21,648 bases of DNA from Chloroflexota bacterium (GTDB lineage Bacteria > Chloroflexota > UBA5177 > JANWHV01), in the NCBI GenBank assembly GCA_025924845.1, contig JAICHN010000029.1:1-21648 (forward strand), written 5' to 3'. Positions 13,999 to 21,648 of this stretch are shown here, one piece after another. Position 1 is the first letter of the stretch, and every line of letters starts with the position of its first letter. The position numbers and the translations under genes are program-made. The notes under the pieces were generated by a model. That model was not told the DNA's origin. It saw only the letters and a list, made by a program, of their open reading frames with translations, and made no database searches.

Positions 13999-15657
13999 AT
14001 GCCGTTGGTAACCATCGACGATCGACCGATCGAAGTCGAAAAAGGTGCCCTGATCATTCAGGCCGCCGATCGCCTGGGCATTGAGATCCCCCGCTTCTGC
14101 TACCATCCGGATCTGCGCCCCGAAGGTAACTGCCGCATGTGCCTGGTAGAGGTACAGGGCTTTCCCCGGCCCGCCGTCGCCTGCGCCACGCCGGTGGCGG
14201 ACGGGATGGTGGTGCACACGCCGCATACCGGCGAGCGGGCCCGATCGGCGGTCAAGGGCGCCCTGGAATTCTTGCTGCTCAACCATCCTGTCGATTGCCC
14301 GATCTGCGATCAGGCCGGAGAGTGCTCCCTGCAGGACTTCTATATGAACGCCGATTACGGTCTGCACCGCAGCCAGGTCGAGCGTGCCGAGAAGGTACAA
14401 AAGCGGAAAGCGATCGACCTCGGCCCGATGATCGTGCTCGATTCGGAACGCTGCGTGCTCTGTTCGCGCTGCGTGCGTTTCACCGCCGAGGTCACCGGCA
14501 CGGCGGAGTTGCAATTCGTCAATCGCGGCAACCACTCGGAACTGAGGGCGTTCGAGGATCGGGTGCTGGAGGATAACTACGCGGGCAACCTGGTCGATAT
14601 CTGCCCGGTAGGCGCCTTGACGAGCAAAGACTTCCGCTTCAAGCGCCGGGTCTGGCATCTGGCCTATACCGACTCGATCTGCGCCGGCTGTTCGACGGGC
14701 TGCAATCTCCGCATAGACTATTTCAAGGGCAGGATCGAGCGGCTGCTCCCTCGGCGGAATCCGGCCGTGAATAAGAGCTGGCTGTGTGATGAGGGTCGGA
14801 TGAGCTTCCATACCCTGACCGCGGCGCCGCGGCTGCTCCACCCACGCCTTCAGGGCAAAGGGGACGCGGTGAGCTGGGATGACGCGCTCACGGCGATGCA
14901 TGCCGGCCTTCGCGCGAATCGACGCCCGGGGACGATGCCGGCTCTGGCCGCGCTGATCTCTACCTCGGCCACCAACGAGACCCTATTACTCTGCAAGCGG
15001 TACGTGACCGAGACCTTCGCCGCGCCGCTGCTTGACTGCAGATTCAATCACGAGGACGAGTTGGTGGACCAGCGGGAGGATTCCTTGCTGCTCCGCCGCG
15101 ACAAACATCCTAATACGCGGGGCGCTCTACTCCTCGGGCTTACCACGCCGTTCGGCGGCTTGCCGTACATGCTCGAACGGGCACGGGCGGGAGAGATCGA
15201 TGCCGCGCTCGTTCTCTATTATCCGCCCTTGATCCGCGGTGAGGAGCGGGAGACCCTCGAGGCCCTACGCGCCTTGCTTGAAGCCGTGCCCTTTGGCGTC
15301 GTGCTGACCACCCACGAAGCAGACTGGCTGGAGGCCGCGTCGATTCTGCTGCCGGTCGCCGCCTGGAGTGAGGAAGAAGGAACCTATACCAATCATGCCG
15401 GCGTGGTGCAACAGGTGGGGCGGGCCCTCCTCCCGCCGGGCGAAGCGCGCTCCGCCGCTGCCGTGGCGACGTCCTTGCTTGCCCTGGCGGGCCGTTCCCC
15501 CGGCCCCGGCGGCGCGGCGGATCGCTTTCGCGAACTGACGGCGGCGGTGCCGGCGTATGCCGGCCTGACCTATGAGAGCCTGTCGAGCAGGCAGGCCACC
15601 GTCTATCCACCCGAAGGGAGAATGCCGTATGGCCATGAAGGATTTGCCGGTCATTAA
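13999..15657 (+). CDS. nuoG: NADH-quinone oxidoreductase subunit G, short form
   Basis: 552 residues. N-terminal ligands: N1b Cys34, Cys45, Cys48, Cys62; N5 His96, Cys100, Cys103, Cys109; N4 Cys152, Cys155, Cys158 and Cys202 (ICPVGAL). A fourth cluster motif, Cys228-x2-Cys231-x3-Cys235-x27-Cys263, matches the off-path N7 cluster kept only in some bacteria such as E. coli and Thermus. The rest is a shortened molybdopterin-oxidoreductase-like domain without cofactor residues; total length is well under the E. coli form (~900) or Thermus form (~780). It conducts electrons from NuoF to NuoI. A GGGAGGG and an AAGG stretch precede the ATG. It follows nuoF by 35 bases and its last 29 bases overlap nuoI. 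Confidence 0.94.
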   Translation: MPLVTIDDRPIEVEKGALIIQAADRLGIEIPRFCYHPDLRPEGNCRMCLVEVQGFPRPAVACATPVADGMVVHTPHTGERARSAVKGALEFLLLNHPVDCPICDQAGECSLQDFYMNADYGLHRSQVERAEKVQKRKAIDLGPMIVLDSERCVLCSRCVRFTAEVTGTAELQFVNRGNHSELRAFEDRVLEDNYAGNLVDICPVGALTSKDFRFKRRVWHLAYTDSICAGCSTGCNLRIDYFKGRIERLLPRRNPAVNKSWLCDEGRMSFHTLTAAPRLLHPRLQGKGDAVSWDDALTAMHAGLRANRRPGTMPALAALISTSATNETLLLCKRYVTETFAAPLLDCRFNHEDELVDQREDSLLLRRDKHPNTRGALLLGLTTPFGGLPYMLERARAGEIDAALVLYYPPLIRGEERETLEALRALLEAVPFGVVLTTHEADWLEAASILLPVAAWSEEEGTYTNHAGVVQQVGRALLPPGEARSAAAVATSLLALAGRSPGPGGAADRFRELTAAVPAYAGLTYESLSSRQATVYPPEGRMPYGHEGFAGH

Positions 15658-16240
15658 CGTGACCGCCGCTGCCGAGGCCGGAGAGACCGTAGCCGGTAAC
15701 CTAGGCGGTACGTTTGCCGGCATGGAAGTGACATTCAAGCGTATGGTTCGCCAGGCGCTTGGCAAGGATCGGGTGACGATCCAGTATCCGGAGCAACGCA
15801 AGCCGTATTCGCGGAGCTTTCGCGGGGTGCATATACTGACCGAGCGGGCGGATGGTTCGCTCAAGTGCGTGGCCTGCTACCTGTGCGAAACCGCCTGCCC
15901 GGCAGAGTGCATCACGATCGAGGCGGCGGAGGTGCCCGACAAAAGCGTGGAGAAGGTAGCCTCACGCTACGAGATCGATCTCTCGCGCTGTATCTTCTGC
16001 GGCTTCTGCGTCGATGCCTGTCCAGAGGAGGCGCTGATCATGAGCCGCGAGTACGACCTGGTCAGCTTTAATCGTGATGACCAATTGGCGTACGGGATCG
16101 AGCCGCTGACCGAACGGCCGGAGATCGAGGCCTATGGCGCCGGCTACCGTCCGCATCGGCAATACCCGCTGGTCGAGAGCTACCTGCCCGGCCGGGAGCG
16201 CAAGGAAATTCCCAACGAACCCAGCAGCGATAGAAAGTGA
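15629..16240 (+). CDS. nuoI: NADH-quinone oxidoreductase subunit I
   Basis: 203 residues. Two [4Fe-4S] ferredoxin motifs carry N6a and N6b: Cys80, Cys83, Cys86, Cys90 (CVACYLCETACP) and Cys121, Cys124, Cys127, Cys131 (CIFCGFCVDACP). These link NuoG to the terminal N2 cluster in NuoB. ATG 15629 is used because AAGGGAG is 9 bases upstream and MAMKDLPV opens a normal-length protein; the frame is open further upstream but inside nuoG. It overlaps nuoG by 29 bases. In most operons nuoH lies between nuoG and nuoI; here it is absent and no other membrane-arm gene follows. Confidence 0.95.
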   Translation: MAMKDLPVINVTAAAEAGETVAGNLGGTFAGMEVTFKRMVRQALGKDRVTIQYPEQRKPYSRSFRGVHILTERADGSLKCVACYLCETACPAECITIEAAEVPDKSVEKVASRYEIDLSRCIFCGFCVDACPEEALIMSREYDLVSFNRDDQLAYGIEPLTERPEIEAYGAGYRPHRQYPLVESYLPGRERKEIPNEPSSDRK

Positions 16241-16253
16241 GCCGGTGCCCTTG

Positions 16254-17297
16254 ATGCCAAGACACCGGATGCTCACCGGCGATCGACCCACCGGCAGACT
16301 TCACCTGGGGCATTACGTGGGAACGCTCAAGAACCGGGTGACCTACCAGCATGACTACGAATGCTATTTTATCGTCGCCGACCTGCACATGCTGACCACG
16401 AAGAATCGCCCGGAGCAGATTCGCGAGACGGATCAGTACGCGCGCGAGCTGGTGCTTGATTCAATCGCGGCCGGGATAGATCCGGAAATTGTCACCTTCT
16501 ACCTCCAGTCCGCGATCCCCGAGGTCTACGAGTTGTATACGCTGCTGCAGAGTCTGGTGACTGTCTCGCGTCTCCAGCGCGTTCCGAGCCTCAAGGACAT
16601 GGCGCGCGATGCCGACATTGAGATGCCCTATGGCTTGCTCGGCTACCCCGTGCTGCAGGCAGCCGACATCCTCGGCGTCAAGGCCGACATGGTGCCGGTC
16701 GGCAAGGACAACAGCGCCCATGTCGAGGTCGTCCGCGAGATTGTCCGCCGCTTCAACGGCCTGTATGGTGACGTCTTTCCCGTCCCAACCTATCTTCCCG
16801 GCGAGGTGCCGACCCTGATCGGGACGGACGGCAAACACAAGATGAGCAAGAGCCTCGACAACGCGATCTTCCTGAGCGATAGCGCCGCCGTGGTTGAGCA
16901 AAAGGTCCGGGCAATGTATACCGACCCGGCCCGTACACGCGCCGATATTCCCGGCACGGTCGAGGGCAACCCGGTCTTTATCTATCATGACATCTTCAAT
17001 CCGCATCGGGACGAGGTCGACGATCTGGCGACGCGCTACCGCGCTGGAACGGTCGGTGATGTCGAGGTGAAACAGAAGCTGGCCAGAGCAATCAACGCGC
17101 TGCTCGATCCGATGCGCGAACGGCGGTCCCACTTCGACGTGCCTGGACTGATCGAAGACTTGATTCGGCGCGGCACTGAGCGAGTGCGCGCGGAGGTTGC
17201 CCAGACCCTCCACGAGGCACGGCAGGCGATGGGCCTGGCCGGAGCGTGGCAACGTCTACAGCGCCAGGCGGAGCAATTTGGGGTGACGGCTAGGTAA
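16254..17297 (+). CDS. trpS: Tryptophanyl-tRNA synthetase, resembling the TrpRS II type
   Basis: 347 residues, class Ic aminoacyl-tRNA synthetase that charges tRNA-Trp. The HIGH-type motif is HLGH (17-20, in [12 protein letters not shown]) and the KMSKS motif is at 196-200. Recalled features of Deinococcus TrpRS II are shared: opening LTGDRPTG, the block [20 protein letters not shown] where that enzyme has a similar VGDDQ...[14 protein letters not shown] stretch, and VEGNPVF near the middle. ATG 16254 begins just before the catalytic domain; GTG 16245 and ATG 16269 are other possible starts and the ribosome-binding site is weak. The gap to nuoI is 13 bases and to frdB 40 bases, so a translation gene is placed within a respiratory run. 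Whether another trpS exists in the genome cannot be seen. Confidence 0.93.
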   Translation: MPRHRMLTGDRPTGRLHLGHYVGTLKNRVTYQHDYECYFIVADLHMLTTKNRPEQIRETDQYARELVLDSIAAGIDPEIVTFYLQSAIPEVYELYTLLQSLVTVSRLQRVPSLKDMARDADIEMPYGLLGYPVLQAADILGVKADMVPVGKDNSAHVEVVREIVRRFNGLYGDVFPVPTYLPGEVPTLIGTDGKHKMSKSLDNAIFLSDSAAVVEQKVRAMYTDPARTRADIPGTVEGNPVFIYHDIFNPHRDEVDDLATRYRAGTVGDVEVKQKLARAINALLDPMRERRSHFDVPGLIEDLIRRGTERVRAEVAQTLHEARQAMGLAGAWQRLQRQAEQFGVTAR

Positions 17298-17337
17298 GGG
17301 GGCGGGATGTCGATCGCGCATCCGCGGAGGAAGAGAC

Positions 17338-18123
17338 ATGCTCAATCGTAGGTCGAAGGAGGGAGATAACCGGATGGTTTCAGAGCACACCATCACCATA
17401 ACCACCGCGCGCTACTCACCGGAGCAGGATACGGAGCCTCGCAGCCAATCCTATACCATTCCCTATCGCGAGGACATGGTGGTTCTCGACGCGCTGAACT
17501 ATATCAAGAGCTACGTCGATGGCTCACTTACCTTCCGCTGGTCCTGTCGCATGGGTATCTGTGGAAGCTGCGGCATGACCGTCAACGGTACGCCCACCCT
17601 CACCTGCGCCTCGTTCCTGCGCGACTTCTATCCCGATCCGGTGGTGGTCGAGCCGCTGGCGAACTTTCCGGTTATCCGTGACCTCGCTATCGACATGAGC
17701 GACTTCATGCAAAAGTTAAGCGCGATTAAGCCATGGATTATCCGCGAGCACGAGAAGCCGATCGCCGACGGTCCCTACGTGCAGACGCCCGCCCAACTTG
17801 AAGAATACGATCAGTACAGTGCCTGCATCAACTGCATGCTGTGCTACGCCGCCTGCCCGGTCTACGCCATGGAGCCGAAGTTCCTGGGCCCCGCCGCCAT
17901 CGCCCTGGGCCGGCGCTATAATCTCGACTCGCGCGACCAGGGCACCAGGGAGCGTCTGCCGGTGCTGGGAGCGAGCGACGGGATCTGGGACTGCACCTTT
18001 GTGGGCGAATGCTCGGTGGTGTGCCCCAAGAATGTTGACCCGGCCAAGGCCATCCAGCAAACCAAGGTGGATACCACCCTGGATTGGTACAAGAAACTGG
18101 TGCTGCCATGGGCGCAACGATGA
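17338..18123 (+). CDS. frdB: Fumarate reductase/succinate dehydrogenase iron-sulfur subunit
   Basis: 261 residues. Numbered from this start, a [2Fe-2S] site is formed by Cys70, Cys75, Cys78 and Cys90 ([12 protein letters not shown]), a [4Fe-4S] by Cys163, Cys166, Cys169 and Cys229, and a [3Fe-4S] by Cys173, Cys219 and Cys225. [20 protein letters not shown] and [18 protein letters not shown] follow E. coli FrdB closely. It carries electrons between the FrdA flavin and the quinone site formed with FrdC and FrdD. Two starts are supported: ATG 17338 with GGAGG 7 bases upstream, and ATG 17374 with GGGAG 8 bases upstream; the second gives the usual family N-terminus. The stop overlaps frdC (ATGA). 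Confidence 0.94.
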   Translation: MLNRRSKEGDNRMVSEHTITITTARYSPEQDTEPRSQSYTIPYREDMVVLDALNYIKSYVDGSLTFRWSCRMGICGSCGMTVNGTPTLTCASFLRDFYPDPVVVEPLANFPVIRDLAIDMSDFMQKLSAIKPWIIREHEKPIADGPYVQTPAQLEEYDQYSACINCMLCYAACPVYAMEPKFLGPAAIALGRRYNLDSRDQGTRERLPVLGASDGIWDCTFVGECSVVCPKNVDPAKAIQQTKVDTTLDWYKKLVLPWAQR

Positions 18124-18605
18124 GTTATACAAGGACAGCCGACGGCTGGGTGCGCAAGATTGGGACGGCGCCCGCGGGCTATAATCCGGTCAGCGAACCC
18201 GGTCTGCCGCCCGCCTGGTGGCGAGTCAACAAGCGGTATACGCTGTACATGTTGCGCGAGCTCTCCAGCGTATTCGTGGCGCTGTGGTCGGTGCGTCTGC
18301 TGATCCAACTCAACCAGCTGCGTCGTGGCGAGGTCGCCTACGATGTGGCGGTGGCGGCGCAGCGGCGTCCGCCCGCCCTGGCCTTCCATCTGATCAGCTT
18401 GCTGTTCGCGCTGATCCATTCGGTGACGTTCTTGATCGCCGCCGGCAAGGGACCAACCGTACGCATAGGCGGGCGGCGCATGCCCGAGCGCGCCATTACG
18501 GTCGGCGCCTTCGCGGGCTGGGCAGGGGCGTCCCTACTCGTACTGCTGGTCCTGCTGGTTGGTGGGCGCGGCGGAAAGCGGGAAGTGGGGGGAGGAGCGT
18601 CATGA
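18120..18605 (+). CDS. frdC: Fumarate reductase membrane subunit C
   Basis: 161 residues, three membrane helices at ~48-66, 85-107 and 126-148. [20 protein letters not shown] matches the E. coli FrdC opening, including the Glu (here Glu47) near the quinone pocket, and His100 in ALIHSVTF matches the second quinone-site residue (E. coli His82). No heme-ligand pattern of SdhC type is seen, so this is the heme-free type D anchor. The ATG overlaps the frdB stop, and the stop overlaps the frdD ATG, both as ATGA. The tail after residue 148 is Gly/Arg-rich. Confidence 0.88.
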   Translation: MSYTRTADGWVRKIGTAPAGYNPVSEPGLPPAWWRVNKRYTLYMLRELSSVFVALWSVRLLIQLNQLRRGEVAYDVAVAAQRRPPALAFHLISLLFALIHSVTFLIAAGKGPTVRIGGRRMPERAITVGAFAGWAGASLLVLLVLLVGGRGGKREVGGGAS

Positions 18606-18985
18606 GCGAGGGTCACGATCAGGGTCCGGATCGCACCGAACCGTTCTGGTGGGGATTGTTCGCGGCGGGCGGCGGCATCACCGCGCTGTTCGCGCCTGCC
18701 CACATCCTGTTCCAGCATCTGTTGGGGCTGGGCGCTCTGCCGGCGGCAACGTCCAACTACGAGCGTACGCGAAGGCTGACCGCAAACCCACTGGTCCGCC
18801 TCTACCTGCTCGCGATCACCTCGCTCTCGCTCTTCCATTGGGCGCACCGCTTCCGCTACTACGTGATGGACTTTGGCGTGATGAGGGCTGGGCACCTTAT
18901 CGCGGGCCTCTGCTATGGCAGCGCGATTGTCGGCACGCTCGGCGCATTGCGGACGCTGTTGCGGCTTCCGGATAGGGAAACATAG
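18602..18985 (+). CDS. frdD: Fumarate reductase membrane subunit D
   Basis: 127 residues with three helices at ~17-40, 64-86 and 97-120. [20 protein letters not shown] and the following [10 protein letters not shown] and NYERTRRLT stretches line up with E. coli FrdD (EPVFWGLFGAGG, FAP-like turn, LSYERV). With FrdC it anchors the catalytic subunits in the membrane and forms the quinone site. The start is ATG 18602, which overlaps the frdC stop codon; the same frame is open well upstream but inside frdC. Spacing to frdA is one base. Confidence 0.87.
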   Translation: MSEGHDQGPDRTEPFWWGLFAAGGGITALFAPAHILFQHLLGLGALPAATSNYERTRRLTANPLVRLYLLAITSLSLFHWAHRFRYYVMDFGVMRAGHLIAGLCYGSAIVGTLGALRTLLRLPDRET

Positions 18986-18986
18986 T

Positions 18987-20696
18987 ATGGACGTGATCAA
19001 GCACGACGTAGTGATCGTGGGCGGCGGTGCCGCCGGACTTCGCGCGGCCATCGCCGCCGTCGAGACCAGTGACCAATTGAGCGTGGCCCTCGTCTCCAAG
19101 GTGTATCCCATGCGCAGCCATACGGTCTCGGCCGAGGGCGGCGCCGCCGCGGTGCTGCGCGACGATGACTCGCTGCAGAGCCATGCCTACGACACGATCA
19201 AAGGCAGCGACTACGTGGCCGATCAGGATGTGGTCGAGTCCTTTGTTGCCCAGGCGCCCGAGGAACTGATTCAGCTTGAACACTGGGGTTGTCCCTGGAG
19301 CCGTGAGCCGGACGGTCAAGTCAGCGTGCGCGCCTTCGGCGGCATGAGCGCCAAACGGACCCTCTTTGCCGCCGATAAGACCGGTTTCCACATGCTGCAC
19401 ACGCTCTTCCAAACCTCGCTCAAGTACACCGGCATCATGCGCTACGACGAGCAGTTCGTCACCTCGCTGCTGATCGAGGACGGCCGCTGCGTTGGTCTCA
19501 CCGCGATCGACGCCGTGACGGGCGAGATGCGCGCCATCACCGCCAATACCGTGATCCTGGCCACCGGCGGCGCCGGCCGCGTCTTCCCCTTCACCACCAA
19601 CGCGATGATCTGCACCGGCGACGGCATGGCCCTGGCTTATCGGGCCGGTGCGTCGCTTGCCGATATGGAGTTCGTGCAATACCATCCCACCGGGCTGCCC
19701 GGCACCGGTATCCTGATCACCGAGGCATCGCGCGGCGAAGGGGGCTACCTCTACAATAAGGACGGCGAGCGCTTCCTGGAGCGCTATGTACCCGGCAAGA
19801 TGGAGCTCGGCCCGCGCGACCTGCTTTCGCGAGCGATCATCAGCGAATTCGAGGCGGGACGGGGCATCGAGGGCCCCTATGGGCAATACGTCAACCTGGA
19901 CCTGCGTCATCTTGGTGAAGCGAAGATCGATGCCAAGCTGCCCTTTGTCCGGGAGTTGGCACGCAACTATGCGGGCGTCGATCCGGTCCATGAACCGATA
20001 CCGGTGCGCCCGGTTGTCCATTATTACATGGGCGGCGTGCATACCGAAGCCGACGGAAAAACGTCCATTCCCGGCCTCTACGCCGCGGGCGAGTGCGCCA
20101 ACGAGGGACTGAATGGGGCGAACCGCCTGGGCTCGAACTCTCTGACCGAGTGCCTCGTGTTCGGTCATCTTGCCGGCAACGCGGCGGCCCGCTACGCGCT
20201 GGAGGCGACTCCGGTCCCGGCCAACCCCCTCTCCGCCCTGGCGGCGGACGAGGAACGGCGCATAACGGAAACCTACCTGCGCGACCGGGAGGGCGGCGAG
20301 CGGCCCGCCGCTATCCGCGATGTCCTCCAGCACACCATGGAGAACGGCTGCGGTGTCTTTCGTACCCGTGAGAGCCTCAAAAAGACCTGCGAGGAGGTTG
20401 AAGCGTTGCGCGAGCGCTACAAGAACGTGCGCCTGGACGACCACGGACGCGTGTTCAACACCGATCTGTTCGCGGCGCTCGAGCTTGGTTTCATGATCGA
20501 CGTGGCGGAGATGACCAGTTATGCCGCCCTGACCCGCGAGGAGTCGCGCGGCGCCCACTCGCGCCGTGACTTTCCTACTCGCGACGACACGAAGTACCTG
20601 GCGCACAGCCTGGCTTACAGGACGGACGGGCCGCCGCGCATCGAATATCTGCCGGTGCGCATCACATCCTGGGAGCCGGAGGAGCGTAAATATTGA
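18987..20696 (+). CDS. frdA: Fumarate reductase/succinate dehydrogenase flavoprotein subunit
   Basis: 569 residues. FAD-binding GGGAAG begins at residue 12; His45 in [11 protein letters not shown] is the site of covalent FAD attachment. [48 protein letters not shown], and [20 protein letters not shown] are the family signatures, with the dicarboxylate-binding residues His and Arg in HYYMGGV and GANRLGS. Identity to E. coli FrdA is obvious by eye across the whole length (E. coli about 600 residues). It interconverts fumarate and succinate; direction cannot be told from sequence. ATG 18987 has AGGGAAA upstream and directly precedes the FAD-binding strand. Gene order here is B-C-D-A rather than the enteric A-B-C-D. 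Confidence 0.96.
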   Translation: MDVIKHDVVIVGGGAAGLRAAIAAVETSDQLSVALVSKVYPMRSHTVSAEGGAAAVLRDDDSLQSHAYDTIKGSDYVADQDVVESFVAQAPEELIQLEHWGCPWSREPDGQVSVRAFGGMSAKRTLFAADKTGFHMLHTLFQTSLKYTGIMRYDEQFVTSLLIEDGRCVGLTAIDAVTGEMRAITANTVILATGGAGRVFPFTTNAMICTGDGMALAYRAGASLADMEFVQYHPTGLPGTGILITEASRGEGGYLYNKDGERFLERYVPGKMELGPRDLLSRAIISEFEAGRGIEGPYGQYVNLDLRHLGEAKIDAKLPFVRELARNYAGVDPVHEPIPVRPVVHYYMGGVHTEADGKTSIPGLYAAGECANEGLNGANRLGSNSLTECLVFGHLAGNAAARYALEATPVPANPLSALAADEERRITETYLRDREGGERPAAIRDVLQHTMENGCGVFRTRESLKKTCEEVEALRERYKNVRLDDHGRVFNTDLFAALELGFMIDVAEMTSYAALTREESRGAHSRRDFPTRDDTKYLAHSLAYRTDGPPRIEYLPVRITSWEPEERKY

Positions 20697-20729
20697 ATCG
20701 CCACATTGAACGCTAAGGGGCTGGAGATC

Positions 20730-20849
20730 ATGAGGAAGAACGCGCTGTACGCCCTGTTTGTACTGGCAACCTGCGTTGGCGTCTGGATCGGCGGCTCGTT
20801 TCTGACCTCAGCCCATCTGGACGATACGAGCCTGCCCGAAAGAACGTGA
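20730..20849 (+). CDS. Small single-helix membrane protein at the end of the frd operon
   Basis: 39 residues. The sequence opens MRKNALYALFVLATC, so a Lys/Arg N-terminus is followed by one hydrophobic helix (~5-27) and a short polar tail ending LPERT. An excellent ribosome-binding site (AAGGGGCTGGAG) lies just upstream of the ATG, 33 bases after the frdA stop. The stop is 10 bases from the end of the convergent gene. It resembles small accessory subunits that stabilise respiratory complexes, but no homologue is recognised; the alternative is a short signal-anchor peptide or a chance frame. Confidence 0.6.
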   Translation: MRKNALYALFVLATCVGVWIGGSFLTSAHLDDTSLPERT

Positions 20850-20859
20850 CAGGGCGAGC

Positions 20860-21474
20860 CTACTTGGGGGATTTCCTCAAGATGGCAATCAACGTGATGG
20901 CGTGGACCAGAATCGCGACCCCAATGCCGCGGGCATGATCACCTCGCGATGCCTTGGTCTCCCGGGCCAGCGCCCACACGCCGCGAATGCCAAACGGCAC
21001 GAGGAACAGGATACTGGTCCAGAGTCCAGGGTTGTATCGCCGTCCGCGTAGGGCGCCCCCGACATGCACCAGGCCGTTCACCACGGCCAAATACGGCGCC
21101 GCCAGCGCAGCGGCAGGCTTACGATAGCGGGTCAGATAGAGCGCGGCCAAGTCGACGCCCCACACTCCGGCGATATTGATCCAGAAGATCTTGCGATTGG
21201 TAAGACGCGCTCGGTTGGAGGGAAGCATCTTATTCACCTCCCGCTTGAACGCGCTATGGCCATGCTCTTCGTACTGGTGGAACATATAGAGCGGCAGCTG
21301 CTGATAGACCAGGGACACGGCGCGAGCGGTACCGCCGCGTACCAGAGGACCGATCAGCATCAGGATCAGACCCGACACCAGACCGGCTCGTGACCAGTGC
21401 GTATCCTCCATGATCCAGGCGATGAAACGATCATTTCGCGAGGATGGATCTTCCGCCTGGACGTCATCACTCAC
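20860..21474 (-). CDS. HXXEE-family integral membrane protein
   Basis: 204 residues. The family-defining His-x-x-Glu-Glu motif is His66-Gln-Tyr-Glu69-Glu70 (MFHQYEEHG), followed later by VNGLVHVGGALRGRRYNPGL, also typical (His137 and Asn-Pro-Gly). About five hydrophobic segments (~28-48, 98-115, 125-142, 150-168, 182-200) suggest an inner-membrane protein. The family, known from Pfam as a domain of unknown function, has no assigned biochemical role that I can state. GTG 21474 is preferred because GGAG is 7 bases upstream; TTG 21480 is the other in-frame start. It faces the frd operon end-to-end with only a 10-base gap. Confidence 0.75.
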   Translation of the reverse strand: MSDDVQAEDPSSRNDRFIAWIMEDTHWSRAGLVSGLILMLIGPLVRGGTARAVSLVYQQLPLYMFHQYEEHGHSAFKREVNKMLPSNRARLTNRKIFWINIAGVWGVDLAALYLTRYRKPAAALAAPYLAVVNGLVHVGGALRGRRYNPGLWTSILFLVPFGIRGVWALARETKASRGDHARGIGVAILVHAITLIAILRKSPK

Positions 21475-21648
21475 CGACAATCTCCATTTCGTTCCTCCGA
21501 ACTCGGGGCATCAAGTGAAACCTGCCTGATACGGTTCGCTTGCATCATGATACATCGGCACGGACACCGGTTGCGTTATCCTGCCGTATAGTGAGTCATC
21601 CGAGACGAGGATACGCGGAGAAGGGAATTGGGGTCGGGCTCGAGCAGA
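21475..21648. other. Right-edge region upstream of the HXXEE gene
   Basis: This stretch holds the leader of the minus-strand HXXEE gene, including a GGAGGA ribosome-binding site and a six-codon mini-frame, and the beginning of whatever lies to the right. No clear promoter pair, start codon or conserved motif was recognised on the plus strand before the window ends. Confidence 0.4.

Noticed and set aside
13600..14901. A 433-codon open frame on the minus strand opposite nuoF and nuoG
   Set aside because: It lies opposite iron-sulfur subunits with all cluster ligands present, and its predicted protein has no recognisable motif.
18897..20606. A 569-codon open frame on the minus strand opposite frdA
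   Set aside because: frdA on the plus strand is an unmistakable flavoprotein with full family motifs; the antisense frame is a by-product of high-GC codon use and shows no domain.

Overview
The window is a 21.6-kb stretch of GC-rich bacterial chromosome devoted mainly to respiration, plus two sensor/regulator genes and one decayed insertion sequence. It has a sulfocyanin-like blue copper protein, a compact heme-copper oxidase-type operon, a NuoBCD triple fusion and a TrpRS resembling the type II enzyme of Deinococcus. These fit an aerobic or facultative, possibly acid- or heat-adapted lineage such as Chloroflexota. That placement is an inference from gene content with low confidence, because no rRNA or other marker gene is present.

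Left part (1-4.8 kb). A copper protein truncated by the window edge is followed by a strong compound hairpin. A minus-strand REC-PAS-GAF-HD-GYP response regulator (predicted c-di-GMP phosphodiesterase) and a minus-strand GAF-LuxR regulator come next, separated by about 0.75 kb with no convincing gene.

Middle (4.8-9.8 kb). A 946-bp IS5-family element carries a transposase pseudogene with three frameshifts and one stop, and itself seems to host a 93-bp MITE-like insertion. The IS lies exactly in the stop codon of a minus-strand CCG-domain (HdrB-like) protein, turning TAG into TAA without changing the protein. Divergent from that gene is an operon of a CuA subunit II, a heme-copper subunit I and a five-helix membrane protein. 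A near-perfect Crp-type palindrome sits between the two transcription units. Subunit I keeps all six histidine ligands but lacks the usual cross-linked tyrosine (Asn at that place), so it may be an unusual oxygen reductase or a nitric oxide reductase-type enzyme.

Right part (9.8-21 kb). A tightly packed plus-strand run encodes the peripheral arm of complex I (nuoBCD fusion, nuoE, nuoF, nuoG, nuoI), then trpS, then an E. coli-like quinol:fumarate reductase/succinate dehydrogenase in the order frdB-C-D-A. An unlisted 39-residue single-helix protein follows. None of the membrane-arm nuo genes (A, H, J-N) is present. A convergent HXXEE-family membrane protein closes the window.

Together the genes describe electron entry (NADH via Nuo, succinate/fumarate via Frd), the quinone pool, and a terminal CuA heme-copper reductase possibly fed by a blue copper protein.
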